Part shown: one piece after another, positions 8,085-14,985 of the stretch | Layout of the letters: every line of letters begins with the position of its first letter | How positions within the stretch are numbered: position 1 is the stretch's first letter | From: DATDRM01 sp035291705 | GTDB taxonomy: Bacteria; Chloroflexota; Anaerolineae; Anaerolineales; UBA4823 | DNA: 17,444 bases | NCBI GenBank assembly: GCA_035291705.1 | Contig: DATDRM010000232.1 | Span: forward strand, 1-17,444 | Direction: 5' to 3' | Position numbers and translations under genes: made by a program | Notes under the pieces: generated by a model | Told to the model about the DNA's origin: nothing | Seen by the model: the letters and a program-made list of their open reading frames with translations, nothing else | The model's database searches: none

Positions 8085-8408
8085 ATGTCCGAGCCAGCTG
8101 TTCCAACCTTGATCCACCTTCCGCGCGGCCTCGACCGGGCTGTCTTGCGCATCCTGTCCTACCATCTGGGCCGTGAGCATGCCATCTCCGGCCTTGAATT
8201 GTGCCACGCCCTGGGCATCTACCAGATCGACGGGCGCCAGCTCCACGAGCAGATTAAGCAGCTGCGCCGCTCGGGTCACCTGGTCGGCTCCGCCTCCGGC
8301 GAGAACGGCGGCTACTACCTGATCGCCACTCCCGAGGAGTTCCAGGCATTCTTGAGCTCCGAATTCCAGGCCAGGATCGACGACCTGCGCCAGACCGTGC
8401 CGCCATGA
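8085..8408 (+). CDS. Small winged-helix DNA-binding protein, predicted SOS-controlled (copy 3, intact)
   Basis: The 107-residue product begins MSEPAVPTLIHLPRGLDRAV. Residues ~22-70 form a helix-turn-helix-like stretch, with ALGIYQIDGRQLHEQIKQLR as the likely recognition-helix region. GHLVGSASGENGGYYLIATP reads as the wing, and the C-terminus is helical and acidic. This supports DNA binding; the target is unknown. The promoter contains a LexA box and leaves no leader, so DNA damage is the expected inducer. Two damaged copies with the same upstream sequence lie at 308 and 2941, showing that the promoter plus gene duplicates as a unit. The helix-turn-helix gene at 8464 follows after 55 bases without a promoter and is probably co-transcribed. 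I do not recognise a named family. Confidence 0.75.
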   Translation: MSEPAVPTLIHLPRGLDRAVLRILSYHLGREHAISGLELCHALGIYQIDGRQLHEQIKQLRRSGHLVGSASGENGGYYLIATPEEFQAFLSSEFQARIDDLRQTVPP

Positions 8409-8463
8409 CCAGGGCCGCCTGCCAGCGCTGGGGACCCGACTCCATTCAGCTCAAACTGTTTTG

Positions 8464-9147
8464 ATGCTACCCTTGACCCCCGCCGAAGTCACCCAATTTC
8501 GTCACTTGGTCAAACCCGCCATCGTCCTGCTGGTCATGCTGCGCCTGGACCGCCCGGTTGGTGCCAAAGAGATCGCCGCGATACTCGACCTGAATGAACA
8601 CACCGTCGCCGGGTATCTGCGCGCCCTGGCGCGCCTTAATCTCGTTGCCCGCGCCGGTTATCGCCAGGGTTATATCCTGCTGGGTGGCCGCCAGTTGATC
8701 CTTGGCGCAGAGCGAAATGTAAAAAAGTTACATTTCAACCCTACTTCTACTACTATTAAAATAGGAAGGAGCTCGGGATCAGCAGCAGAAGTAGTAGAAG
8801 ATCCCCCTCGAAATGTAAATAAGTTACATTTCACTTCTGGCGATTTGGATCTTTCTGCCCTCCTCCAGGCCCTCCAGGACGCCGGCATCGGCGAGCCAAA
8901 ACGCAGCGCCCTGGCCGCCCTCCACCATCTCACTCCCGCCTATATCAAAGCCTGGGAGTCATACCTCAAGCTCGCCAAGGGCGATCGCTATACCCCCGGC
9001 CTGCTGATCCACGTCCTCGAGACCGGCGATCCTGCCCCGCCGACCAACGCCAACGGTCACGCCCTCGCTTGCCCCTGCCCTGACTGCCAGCGCCTCAAAT
9101 ACCTCGCCTGCCCCTATTGTGGTCACAACCCCTGCGATTGCTGTTAG
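8464..9147 (+). CDS. Helix-turn-helix protein with C-terminal Cys-rich zinc-ribbon-like tail
   Basis: This is a 227-residue protein. Residues ~14-75 form a MarR-like winged helix (GAKEIAAILDLNEHTVAGYL as helix-turn-helix, then a YRQGYILL wing). Residues ~84-125 are a low-complexity linker carrying the repeat RNVKKLHF / RNVNKLHF. Residues ~128-190 are helical, with LTPAYIKAWESYLKLAKGD and YTPGLLIHVLETGDP. This resembles the C-terminal segments of DnaD-like replication proteins of phages and mobile elements. The tail holds CPCPDC, CPYC and CDCC, which can form a metal-binding knuckle. ATG 8464 is preferred over TTG 8461; no ribosome site is visible. The gene follows the SOS-box gene. A regulator or replication-related role is inferred only. 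The linker DNA is unusual (see the repeat entry). Confidence 0.7.
   Translation: MLPLTPAEVTQFRHLVKPAIVLLVMLRLDRPVGAKEIAAILDLNEHTVAGYLRALARLNLVARAGYRQGYILLGGRQLILGAERNVKKLHFNPTSTTIKIGRSSGSAAEVVEDPPRNVNKLHFTSGDLDLSALLQALQDAGIGEPKRSALAALHHLTPAYIKAWESYLKLAKGDRYTPGLLIHVLETGDPAPPTNANGHALACPCPDCQRLKYLACPYCGHNPCDCC
8714..8832 (+). repeat. Nested inverted repeats inside the coding sequence
   Basis: Two 23-bp palindromes GAAATGTAA-N5-TTACATTTC (8714-8736 and 8810-8832) lie exactly 96 bp apart, in the same reading frame. Between them an 11-bp perfect inverted repeat CTTCTACTACT / AGTAGTAGAAG (8744-8754 and 8790-8800) is centred on the same axis. The 119-bp block could form separate small hairpins or one long nested hairpin. 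It is AT-rich inside a GC-rich gene. It looks either like operator sites for the encoded helix-turn-helix protein or like a small palindromic element inserted in frame. Confidence 0.85.
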
Positions 9148-9150
9148 ACT

Positions 9151-9173
9151 CCCCTCTCCTTCCAGGAGAGGGG
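9151..9173. repeat. Intergenic palindrome (CCCCTCTCC-type)
   Basis: CCCCTCTCC (9151-9159), 5-base loop TTCCA, GGAGAGGGG (9165-9173), followed by TTGGGGGTGAGG. This pattern recurs as dispersed intergenic palindromes in many GC-rich bacterial genomes. It follows the stop of the Cys-rich protein gene after 3 bases and may act as an mRNA end or stabilising hairpin. It has no T run. Confidence 0.7.
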
Positions 9174-9224
9174 TTGGGGGTGAGGTGGAACGGGGCCGGG
9201 GATGAGGCAGAAGCTGGCCTGCAA

Positions 9225-9233
9225 TGTTATAAT
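9225..9233 (+). promoter_or_regulatory. Extended -10 promoter for the cytidylate-kinase-like/hpt operon
   Basis: TGT-TATAAT is a perfect extended -10 element (TGN-TATAAT), the only such one in the gap. No good -35 is seen, which extended -10 promoters tolerate. It lies about 90 bases before the first gene of the operon (9323). Confidence 0.5.
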
Positions 9234-9322
9234 TTTGAAGGCCGACGCGTGACTCGTTGGCGCGGCTGCACGTTCGTTGGTGGCCGTAACTGCCCACTCG
9301 ATCCACCATCAGGAGACGGAGG

Positions 9323-9919
9323 ATGGCTGTCATCACGGTTTCTCGCCAGCTCGGCAGCCTGGGTTCCCAGGTTGCAAGTGAGACTGCACGGATGTTGGGA
9401 TACCGGCTTGCCTGGCGCGATTTGATCAATGAGTCCGCCCTGCGCGCCGGCGCGCCCGGTACCGCCCTGGCAGTGATCGATGATCTCGATTTGTTGGGAA
9501 TCTCGCTCTCCAAGAAGGAAATTCGAGCCTTTCGAAAGGCGCTCCGGCAAGTGATGGAGGAGTTATACGACGGGGGCAATGTCGTGATCCTGGGCCGCGC
9601 CGGCCAGATCATCCTGCGCGAGCGGCCGGGAGTGCTGCACGTGCGCGTGGTCGCTCCTGCAAAACTGCGCGCCGAGAGAGTCGCTGCGCGTTACCAGATA
9701 TCGCATCCGAACGCTGTCGCACGGGTCGAGGCCAGCGATAAAAACCACCGAAAATTCTTGAAACGCTTCTTTAAAATTGACTGGGACGACCCTCAATTTT
9801 ATGATCTGCTGATCAATACCGCCCACCTGGACGCGATCCAAAACGCCAGGCTAATCGTGCAGGCTGTATCCCCGCCGCCAGACGATGACAACGTTGCCCT
9901 TCAGGTTGCAGATCAATGA
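9323..9919 (+). CDS. Cytidylate-kinase-like family protein
   Basis: This 198-residue P-loop-type protein begins MAVITVSRQLGSLGSQVASE, the variant nucleotide-binding loop (SRQxGSxGxxVA) of the cytidylate-kinase-like family. It continues with GYRLAWRDLI, a VVILGRAGQIIL segment after ~85 residues, and HVRVVAPAKLRAERVA, typical of the lid/NMP region. The family is related to CMP kinase, but many members are unproven as kinases, and the canonical Lys-Ser/Thr of the P-loop is absent here. So nucleotide phosphorylation is inferred, not shown. ATG 9323 follows AGGAGA and GGAGG. Its stop overlaps the next start by 4 bases (ATGA), so translation is coupled to the nuclease-like gene and then to hpt. Confidence 0.8.
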   Translation: MAVITVSRQLGSLGSQVASETARMLGYRLAWRDLINESALRAGAPGTALAVIDDLDLLGISLSKKEIRAFRKALRQVMEELYDGGNVVILGRAGQIILRERPGVLHVRVVAPAKLRAERVAARYQISHPNAVARVEASDKNHRKFLKRFFKIDWDDPQFYDLLINTAHLDAIQNARLIVQAVSPPPDDDNVALQVADQ

Positions 9920-10335
9920 AATTATCACCCGATCCCAAGGGCCTTCAGCCGCCAAACACGCCGATGCCATCCCGCCCAGCCTTTTCCCATCCAGCGGAAG
10001 AAGCGTTTGCCACGATCCTGGATTATTATGGTGTGGATTGGGAATACGAACCGCGCGTGTTTCCGCTGGTGTGGGACGAGCGAGGTAATGTCATCGAGGC
10101 CTTTAGCCCGGATTTCTACTTACCTCAGCAAGATCTATATATTGAATTGACCACGCTGCGCCCCAAGCTTTCGACAAAGAAGAATCGCAAATTGCGCCGT
10201 ATGAAAGAGCTGTACCCGGATGTGAACGTCAAGTTGTTTAAGCGCAAAGAAATGCGCGATTTGTTGGTTAAATTTGGCTTGTATGATCAGGCAGCGAAGA
10301 TCGTTGGGTCTAAAGCACAGGACCAGGAATCCTGA
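9916..10335 (+). CDS. Small PD-(D/E)XK-nuclease-like protein
   Basis: This 139-residue protein has the layout of compact restriction-endonuclease-like folds. A helix with Glu28/Glu29 (HPAEEAFATILDYYGVDWEY) is followed by a strand pair, then SPDFYLPQQDLYIELTT with Asp66 and Glu77. A basic helix, KLSTKKNRKLRRMKELYP, comes next, and then a VNVKLFKR strand. Asp66 and Glu77 fit the PD...E part; the usual E-x-K lysine is replaced by E-L-T, with Lys84 or Lys88 a possible substitute. The first helix and the YGVxWEYEP motif are typical of this superfamily. It overlaps the upstream gene by 4 bases and the hpt start by 1 base, so its dosage is tied to both. Whether it cuts nucleic acid is unknown. Confidence 0.6.
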   Translation: MKLSPDPKGLQPPNTPMPSRPAFSHPAEEAFATILDYYGVDWEYEPRVFPLVWDERGNVIEAFSPDFYLPQQDLYIELTTLRPKLSTKKNRKLRRMKELYPDVNVKLFKRKEMRDLLVKFGLYDQAAKIVGSKAQDQES

Positions 10336-10925
10336 TGGACGAAAACGTGGCTGTCAAGACGCTTGCCGATTATGGGGAACTGGCCGAAGGGGTGGGTGAA
10401 ATATTGATCTCGGAAGAGCATTTACGCCAGCGCGTGGTTGAGATCGCAGGTCAGGTTTCCCGTGATTACGCCGGGTTGAACCCGCTTCTGGTTGGTGTGC
10501 TAAAGGGGGTGTTGTTCTTTATGTCCGATCTATTACAATCGCTGACCATCCATGCAGAGATTGATTTTATCGCCATATCCAACTACTCGCCCGAGACGCG
10601 CCAGCGCGGCATCGTGCGGTTGGTGAAAGATCTGGAAATCCCGATCGAGGGACGGCACATCTTGTTTGTGGAGGATGTGATTGACACAGGTCTCACCTTG
10701 AACTATATCCTAAAAAATTTGCGTACCCGGCGTCCCGCCAGCCTGGAAGTGTGCGTGTTTTTTAACAAGCCCAACCACCGTTTGATCGATATCCCCATTA
10801 AGTACAAAGGCTTCGACTTGCCCGACCGGTTTGTGGTTGGTTATGGGCTGGACTACCGGGAAAGGTACCGCAATCTGCCTTTTGTCGCTTTATTGAAGCC
10901 GGAGGTAATTGAAGCGGGCAATTAA
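10335..10925 (+). CDS. hpt: Hypoxanthine (guanine) phosphoribosyltransferase
   Basis: This enzyme transfers phosphoribose from PRPP to hypoxanthine or guanine in purine salvage in the cytoplasm. In 196 residues it shows the HPRT set: VGVLKGVLFFMSDLL with the flexible PPi loop, the PRPP-binding motif FVEDVIDTGLTL (Glu113, Asp114, Asp117, Thr118), and KYKGFDLPDRFVVGYGLDYR followed by RYRNLPFV near the C-terminus. The order and spacing match bacterial Hpt, with a slightly longer N-terminus. The ATG at 10335 shares one base with the stop of the preceding gene (TGATG). It is the last gene of a three-gene coupled operon. The candidate antisense-strand RNA ends at its stop codon. Confidence 0.93.
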   Translation: MDENVAVKTLADYGELAEGVGEILISEEHLRQRVVEIAGQVSRDYAGLNPLLVGVLKGVLFFMSDLLQSLTIHAEIDFIAISNYSPETRQRGIVRLVKDLEIPIEGRHILFVEDVIDTGLTLNYILKNLRTRRPASLEVCVFFNKPNHRLIDIPIKYKGFDLPDRFVVGYGLDYRERYRNLPFVALLKPEVIEAGN

Positions 10926-11224
10926 AAAGTACAGGGGTCCCAAGTAACCTTCCAGATCTCCTGTTCTCTTCCCGGGCATTCTCTTTTTCACCCTGTTTGC
11001 ACAGTTAGAAATTGAGCTTGCCTTTTGGGATTTCTTTCTCAGCTCTGTTCTACCTTCTGCAGGAATACCGCTTTCTGGTCGAACTTCATCGCTTTGAAAG
11101 TGCTATAGCCGCTGCTTGGTTTTCTTATCTCTGGGTGATTGCTCACCCTTCATATAGTCCAACTTTGCTTTGGCTTTTTGCTTCGAACAGGTTCCTGTCC
11201 AATTTCTTGGAACGCCCTGTACCC
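10924..11224 (-). ncRNA. Candidate structured non-coding RNA, about 300 nt, unassigned family
   Basis: On the minus strand a consensus promoter (11256-11228) precedes a GGG start at 11224-11222. The first 17 transcribed bases (11222-11206) pair with 10944-10929 near the end. Two 8-bp helices separated by one bulged C give a 16-bp closing stem. A T run (10928-10924) follows at once. Inside are hairpins with GNRA loops: GGGTGA-GCAA-TCACCC (11148-11133), CTGT-GCAA-ACAG (about 11004-10993) and an alternative CCAA-GAAA-TTGG near the start. A GGACAG-GAAC-CTGTTC hairpin is also present. GNRA loops appear only when this strand is read. I do not find the conserved cores of RNase P RNA, tmRNA or SRP RNA. 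A plus-strand frame at 11012-11278 starts at TTG and resembles no protein. Confidence 0.55.
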
Positions 11225-11227
11225 TAT

Positions 11228-11256
11228 AGTATATCCAATCTTCGATCGCGAGTCAA
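11228..11256 (-). promoter_or_regulatory. Minus-strand promoter for the candidate structured RNA
   Basis: TTGACT (11256-11251), a 17-bp spacer and TATACT (11233-11228) form a near-consensus sigma-70-type promoter directed leftwards. No minus-strand protein gene follows, which supports an RNA product. Confidence 0.65.
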
Positions 11257-11366
11257 TACACTTTTCTTAAAAAATTGAAATCTTTAAGACTTTTAATCCT
11301 TGTCCCTCGTTGATTTATTTCTATGGATAAGACCTCATGCTCGGTATGCCAGGGTTATAATATCTT

Positions 11367-11460
11367 TAGGACTTACGCAGTTGGAATGAGGATGGGGGGT
11401 GTTTGGGCGGGCAACGCCCGCCCAAACACCCCCCCAATCCCCACATCTGCGTAACTCCTA
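11367..11460. mobile_element. 94-bp MITE with target-site duplication
   Basis: The 14-bp terminal inverted repeats TAGGACTTACGCAG (11367-11380) and CTGCGTAACTCCTA (11447-11460) differ at one base and are flanked by the direct repeat ATCTT (11362-11366 and 11461-11465). The interior is a perfect 19-bp G/C-rich hairpin (11394-11412 with 11416-11434, loop AAC). There is no coding capacity, so a transposase elsewhere would have mobilised it. It lies between the candidate RNA promoter and the radical SAM gene and may influence transcription by its hairpin. Confidence 0.85.
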
Positions 11461-11530
11461 ATCTTAATAGTCGAATTATCCGAATTCTTGGCGTTGCTAA
11501 TGAAGTTCGGTTATCAACAGGTTATGTCTC

Positions 11531-12940
11531 ATGAAAATCAAATTCATACTCCCCGCCTTAACAGAAGCTGAGAGTTCTTTCTGGCGACCGATCAAATACT
11601 CACTTTTCCCCCCACTCGGATTGGCGACGCTTGCTGGATACCTGTCATCATCGGACGAGGCGGAGATCGTTGATCAGCACGTTCAAGCCCTGGATATTTG
11701 CGATCAGCCGGATATAGTTGCGATCCAGGTCTATATTACCAACGCTTACCGCGCATACAAAATTGCTGACCACTATCGAAGTAAGGGGGTCTACGTGATT
11801 CTCGGTGGCTTGCACGTTACCTCGTTACCCAGAGAGGCAGCCGCTCACGCCGACACAATATTTCTCGGCCCTGCTGAGGATTCCTTTCCCGCTTTCCTGA
11901 ACGACTTTCGTAGGCATGCACCAATGCGAGTTTATTCCTCGGCCACCAGAACATTACAGGGCATTCCCCCAATACGCCGCGACTTGATTCAACGAGAATT
12001 GTATTTGGTTCCTAACTCAATTGTTGTTACCAGGGGTTGCCCTCACCATTGTGAATTCTGCTACAAAGACGCATTTTTCAAAGGTGGAAAATCCTTCTAC
12101 ACCCAGGTGGTCGACGACGCACTAAACGAAATAGACCGGCTCCCTGGTAGGCACCTGTATTTTCTCGACGATCACTTGCTCGGCCACGATCGCTTTGCCC
12201 GAGGCCTTTTTGATGGCATGAAAGGCATGAACAGAATCTTTCAAGGAGCCGCAACCGTCAATTCGATCTCAAGGGGCGACTTAATCGAGTTGGCAGCGGA
12301 AGCTGGCCTGCGAAGTATATTTGTGGGCTTCGAAAGCTTGGACTCGTCGAATTTAGAGCAGAGCAACAAGAGACAAAATCTGGGAATAGACTATAATGAG
12401 GCGATCCATAAACTGCATGATCTCGGAATCATGATCAACGGAAGTTTTGTGTTTGGTCTGGATGGGGATAACCATGAGGTTTTTCAAAAGACTGTCGCAT
12501 GGGCAATCGAAATGGGTATCACAACTGCCACATTCCACATTGCTACTCCTTATCCTGATACTGCTTTCTACCGAAAAATGAAAAGTGCGGGGCGCATTCT
12601 GACCGATAACTGGGATCTGTATGACACACGTCATGTCACCTTCAGGCCGAAGCAACTTACTGAAGAGGAGCTTAAGCGCGGATACGACTGGGCTTATTGG
12701 GAATTCTACCGATGGAGTTCAATTTTCCAGAGCAGCTTGTCACACGGCACTGTCAAGCACCAGCTCAAGCACTTTTTCTACACAAGCGGTTGGAAAAAGT
12801 TCGAATCATTATGGAATACTGTGATTCAGTTGAAGAGGCTTAATCTCATGACACCACTTTTGGAAGGTGTGCTTTCAGATGTAACTAAAAAGAGTGGCGC
12901 TGGTTTGACGCAAGATGTCACGCAACAAACGAGTGTTTAG
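11531..12940 (+). CDS. B12-binding-domain radical SAM protein
   Basis: This 469-residue enzyme is of the cobalamin-binding radical SAM class. The N-terminal ~150 residues form a Rossmann-like B12-type domain (PPLGLATLAGYLSS, IVDQHV, VILGGLHVTSLPREAAAH and FLGPAED). Next comes the radical SAM core with the [4Fe-4S] motif C-x3-C-x2-C in CPHHCEFC (Cys170, Cys174, Cys177), then LYFLDDHLL, the GFESLD segment and NGSFVFGLDGD. The C-terminal part resembles DUF4070-like extensions. The classical B12 His motif DxHxxG is not evident, so cobalamin may bind without that ligand or not at all. The substrate is unknown; relatives act as methyltransferases or in lipid/cofactor modification. No strong ribosome site precedes ATG 11531. 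The 3' end overlaps the methyltransferase start by 26 bases. Confidence 0.88.
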   Translation: MKIKFILPALTEAESSFWRPIKYSLFPPLGLATLAGYLSSSDEAEIVDQHVQALDICDQPDIVAIQVYITNAYRAYKIADHYRSKGVYVILGGLHVTSLPREAAAHADTIFLGPAEDSFPAFLNDFRRHAPMRVYSSATRTLQGIPPIRRDLIQRELYLVPNSIVVTRGCPHHCEFCYKDAFFKGGKSFYTQVVDDALNEIDRLPGRHLYFLDDHLLGHDRFARGLFDGMKGMNRIFQGAATVNSISRGDLIELAAEAGLRSIFVGFESLDSSNLEQSNKRQNLGIDYNEAIHKLHDLGIMINGSFVFGLDGDNHEVFQKTVAWAIEMGITTATFHIATPYPDTAFYRKMKSAGRILTDNWDLYDTRHVTFRPKQLTEEELKRGYDWAYWEFYRWSSIFQSSLSHGTVKHQLKHFFYTSGWKKFESLWNTVIQLKRLNLMTPLLEGVLSDVTKKSGAGLTQDVTQQTSV

Positions 12941-14045
12941 CGCAGCAATCCTGCCGCTAAACCAGATCATCCCCGGCGACTGTGTCGAAGTCCTGGATTC
13001 TCTGCCTGAGAAATCCATCGACCTGATTTTCGCCGATCCCCCGTATAACCTCCAGTTGCGCCAGGAACTCTGGCGTCCGAATATGACCAGGGTGGAGGCA
13101 GTCAAGGACCAATGGGACCAGTTCGATGGCTTCCAGGCATATGATGAATTCAGCCGCCGCTGGCTGGGGGCCTGCCGGAGAGTATTGAAAGACACCGGCA
13201 CGCTGTGGGTCATCGGCACCTACCATAATATTTATCGCCTGGGCGCCATCCTGCAGGATTTGGGGTTTTGGCTGTTGAACGACATTGTCTGGATCAAGAC
13301 CAACCCGATGCCCAATTTCCGTGGCGTGCGCTTTACCAATGCGCACGAGACCCTGATCTGGGCCAGCAAGGCGAAGGGTGCCAAATATACCTTCAACCAC
13401 CACGCCATGAAAGCCCTCAACGATGATTTGCAGATGCGCAGCGATTGGCTGCTGCCGGTTTGCTCCGGCGCTGAGCGCATCAAGGTCGATGGCAAGAAAG
13501 CCCATTCCACGCAGAAGCCGGAGGCCTTGCTCTATCGCCTGCTGCTTGCCTCCAGCAACCCGGGGGACGTCGTCCTGGACCCTTTCTTCGGCAGCGGCAC
13601 GACCGGCGTGGTTGCTAAAAAGCTGCACAGGCACTGGATCGGCATCGAACTGGACCAGAACTACATCGCCATCGCCCGGCGGCGAATTGACAACCAATCC
13701 ATCCCAGAGTTCGACTCACAGGTTTTCGATGTGCGCGACAGGAAACGACACGCCCCGCGCATCGCCTTCGGCAGCCTGTTGGAGAACGCCCTGCTCGCGC
13801 CCGGCCAGCAGCTCTTCTTTCGCCGCGATCGTTCCCAGGTCGCTCGGATCAAGCCTGATGGCAATTTAGCCATCGATGATTTTGAGGGTTCCATCCATCA
13901 AGCCGGCCGGCGCCTGATGGGAGGCAGCCCCTGTAATGGCTGGGATTGTTGGTACTACCAGGATGGGCAAGGCGATCTCCAGCCCATCGATCTTTTACGC
14001 CAGCTCCTCCGCCAGAGCCTCGAAGGGCCAGGTTCGGAAGCTTGA
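12915..14045 (+). CDS. CcrM-like N6-adenine DNA methyltransferase (predicted GANTC) with RAMA domain
   Basis: This 376-residue protein is a beta-class DNA adenine methyltransferase, with motif IV DPPYNL (41-46) preceding the SAM-binding motif DPFFGSGTTG (222-231). Segments such as WRPNMTRVEAVKDQWDQFD, GTLWVIGTYHNIYRLGAILQ, KTNPMPNFRGVRF and NAHETLIWA track the CcrM/M.HinfI subgroup closely, so GANTC is the expected site. The C-terminal ~95 residues (FGSLLENALLAPGQQLFF, GSIHQAGRRLMGGSPCNGWD) form the RAMA domain also found in CcrM. No restriction endonuclease is next to it, so it looks like an orphan methyltransferase with a regulatory or protective role. Ribosome site is weak. It overlaps the radical SAM gene and likely shares its transcript. 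Confidence 0.92.
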   Translation: MSRNKRVFSAAILPLNQIIPGDCVEVLDSLPEKSIDLIFADPPYNLQLRQELWRPNMTRVEAVKDQWDQFDGFQAYDEFSRRWLGACRRVLKDTGTLWVIGTYHNIYRLGAILQDLGFWLLNDIVWIKTNPMPNFRGVRFTNAHETLIWASKAKGAKYTFNHHAMKALNDDLQMRSDWLLPVCSGAERIKVDGKKAHSTQKPEALLYRLLLASSNPGDVVLDPFFGSGTTGVVAKKLHRHWIGIELDQNYIAIARRRIDNQSIPEFDSQVFDVRDRKRHAPRIAFGSLLENALLAPGQQLFFRRDRSQVARIKPDGNLAIDDFEGSIHQAGRRLMGGSPCNGWDCWYYQDGQGDLQPIDLLRQLLRQSLEGPGSEA

Positions 14046-14080
14046 TCGTCTAATCAATCCTTTGTTTTCCCACCAACTCG

Positions 14081-14683
14081 ATGCGCTTTCACTACGGTCC
14101 CTTCCCGGAAGATGCGGACTTTCACCCTGAAGCACAGGGCTGGCACTCGATCAAGGAGCCCGGCCCGCTCCTTGTGCAAGTGCTGGCTATCCCGGTGGCG
14201 TTGGTGGTGTTCTTGTCCCTGGTCACAGCCATCACGCTGCTTTCGACCGATAGCGCTGACCTGCTTAACTTTTCTTGGAAAGCGATCATCATCCTGCTGG
14301 CGATCATCCCCGTGCATGAACTCGTGCATGTGCTAAGCCAGCCCGGTTTCGGCTTCTCTCAAAACTCGGTGATCGGGATTTGGCCTGCCAGGCTCGCCTT
14401 CTACGCTCACTACGAAGGGCCCATCACCCGGGCGCGCTGCCTGGCCGGCCTGGCTGCGCCGTTAGTCGTGCTCTCGCTGTTCCCGCTGCTTATACTGGCC
14501 CTGAACCACTGGATTCCCATCCATGCCGGCCTGCTCTCATCCCTGGCCCAGGTTTCCTGGGTAAACGGTGTCGCCGCTTCTGGAGACCTGGTCGGCATGT
14601 TGCTGATCGGGTTTCAGATCCCCAGGTCGGCGATCATGCGCAATAAGGGCTGGAGGAGCTACTGGCGCAGCGACCTGGTCTGA
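14081..14683 (+). CDS. DUF3267-like membrane zinc metalloprotease
   Basis: This 200-residue membrane protein has the zinc-binding motif HExxH in VHELVHVL (His79, Glu80, His83) at the end of a hydrophobic helix (AIIILLAIIPV). Other membrane segments are LVQVLAIPVALVVFLSLVTA, LAGLAAPLVVLSLFPLLILA and LAQVSWVNGVAASGDLVGML. The last contains the N..G..SGD pattern that supplies further ligands in DUF3267 and related site-2-protease-like families. An intramembrane peptidase role is inferred from the fold family; the substrate is unknown. It starts 35 bases after the methyltransferase on the same strand without an evident ribosome site, so co-transcription is possible but unproven. Confidence 0.8.
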   Translation: MRFHYGPFPEDADFHPEAQGWHSIKEPGPLLVQVLAIPVALVVFLSLVTAITLLSTDSADLLNFSWKAIIILLAIIPVHELVHVLSQPGFGFSQNSVIGIWPARLAFYAHYEGPITRARCLAGLAAPLVVLSLFPLLILALNHWIPIHAGLLSSLAQVSWVNGVAASGDLVGMLLIGFQIPRSAIMRNKGWRSYWRSDLV

Positions 14684-14985
14684 CCTGCTGCTGCTCAGCC
14701 ATGAATGTTGTTCATCTTCCGTCCTTCATCCTTCCCAAAATCCCCCTCCTTCTCCCCTTCCCAATCTAAAAGGATCGTGCTATATACAAACCTGGAGGCA
14801 ATCCATTAACCACTGGATACTGTACACTGAACACCGTTCGCATTCGTTCCCTCAATTTATCCATCTCATATCTCATAATGCCTCACCCTAATTGCAGCAC
14901 CTCTCCCCTGCCTCTTCACCCGCAGGCAACTTCCCACTCTCGACTACCGATTTCCGACTAACGACTACCGACTAACGACTTTCCC
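14684..14985. repeat. Intergenic region built of heptamer microarrays
   Basis: No gene is supported in this 302-base gap. It carries four separate runs with a 7-base period: three TCCTTCx-type units (14715-14735), four ACTGxAx-type units (14812-14839), two ATCTCAT units (14863-14876), and six CGACTAx-type units (14941-14982). The last run ends 3 bases before the ATG of the dehydrogenase gene and occupies its ribosome-site position. The units differ between runs while the period stays 7. Confidence 0.75.

Noticed and set aside
10924..11224. RNase P RNA, tmRNA or SRP RNA identity for the structured RNA
   Set aside because: The closing helix and GNRA loops fit loosely, but the RNase P core (GAGGAAAGUCC-like), the tmRNA ends and the SRP GGAAGG-loop core are not found.
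11012..11278. Plus-strand frame of 88 codons
   Set aside because: It starts at TTG without a ribosome site, resembles no protein, and lies over a better-supported minus-strand RNA candidate.
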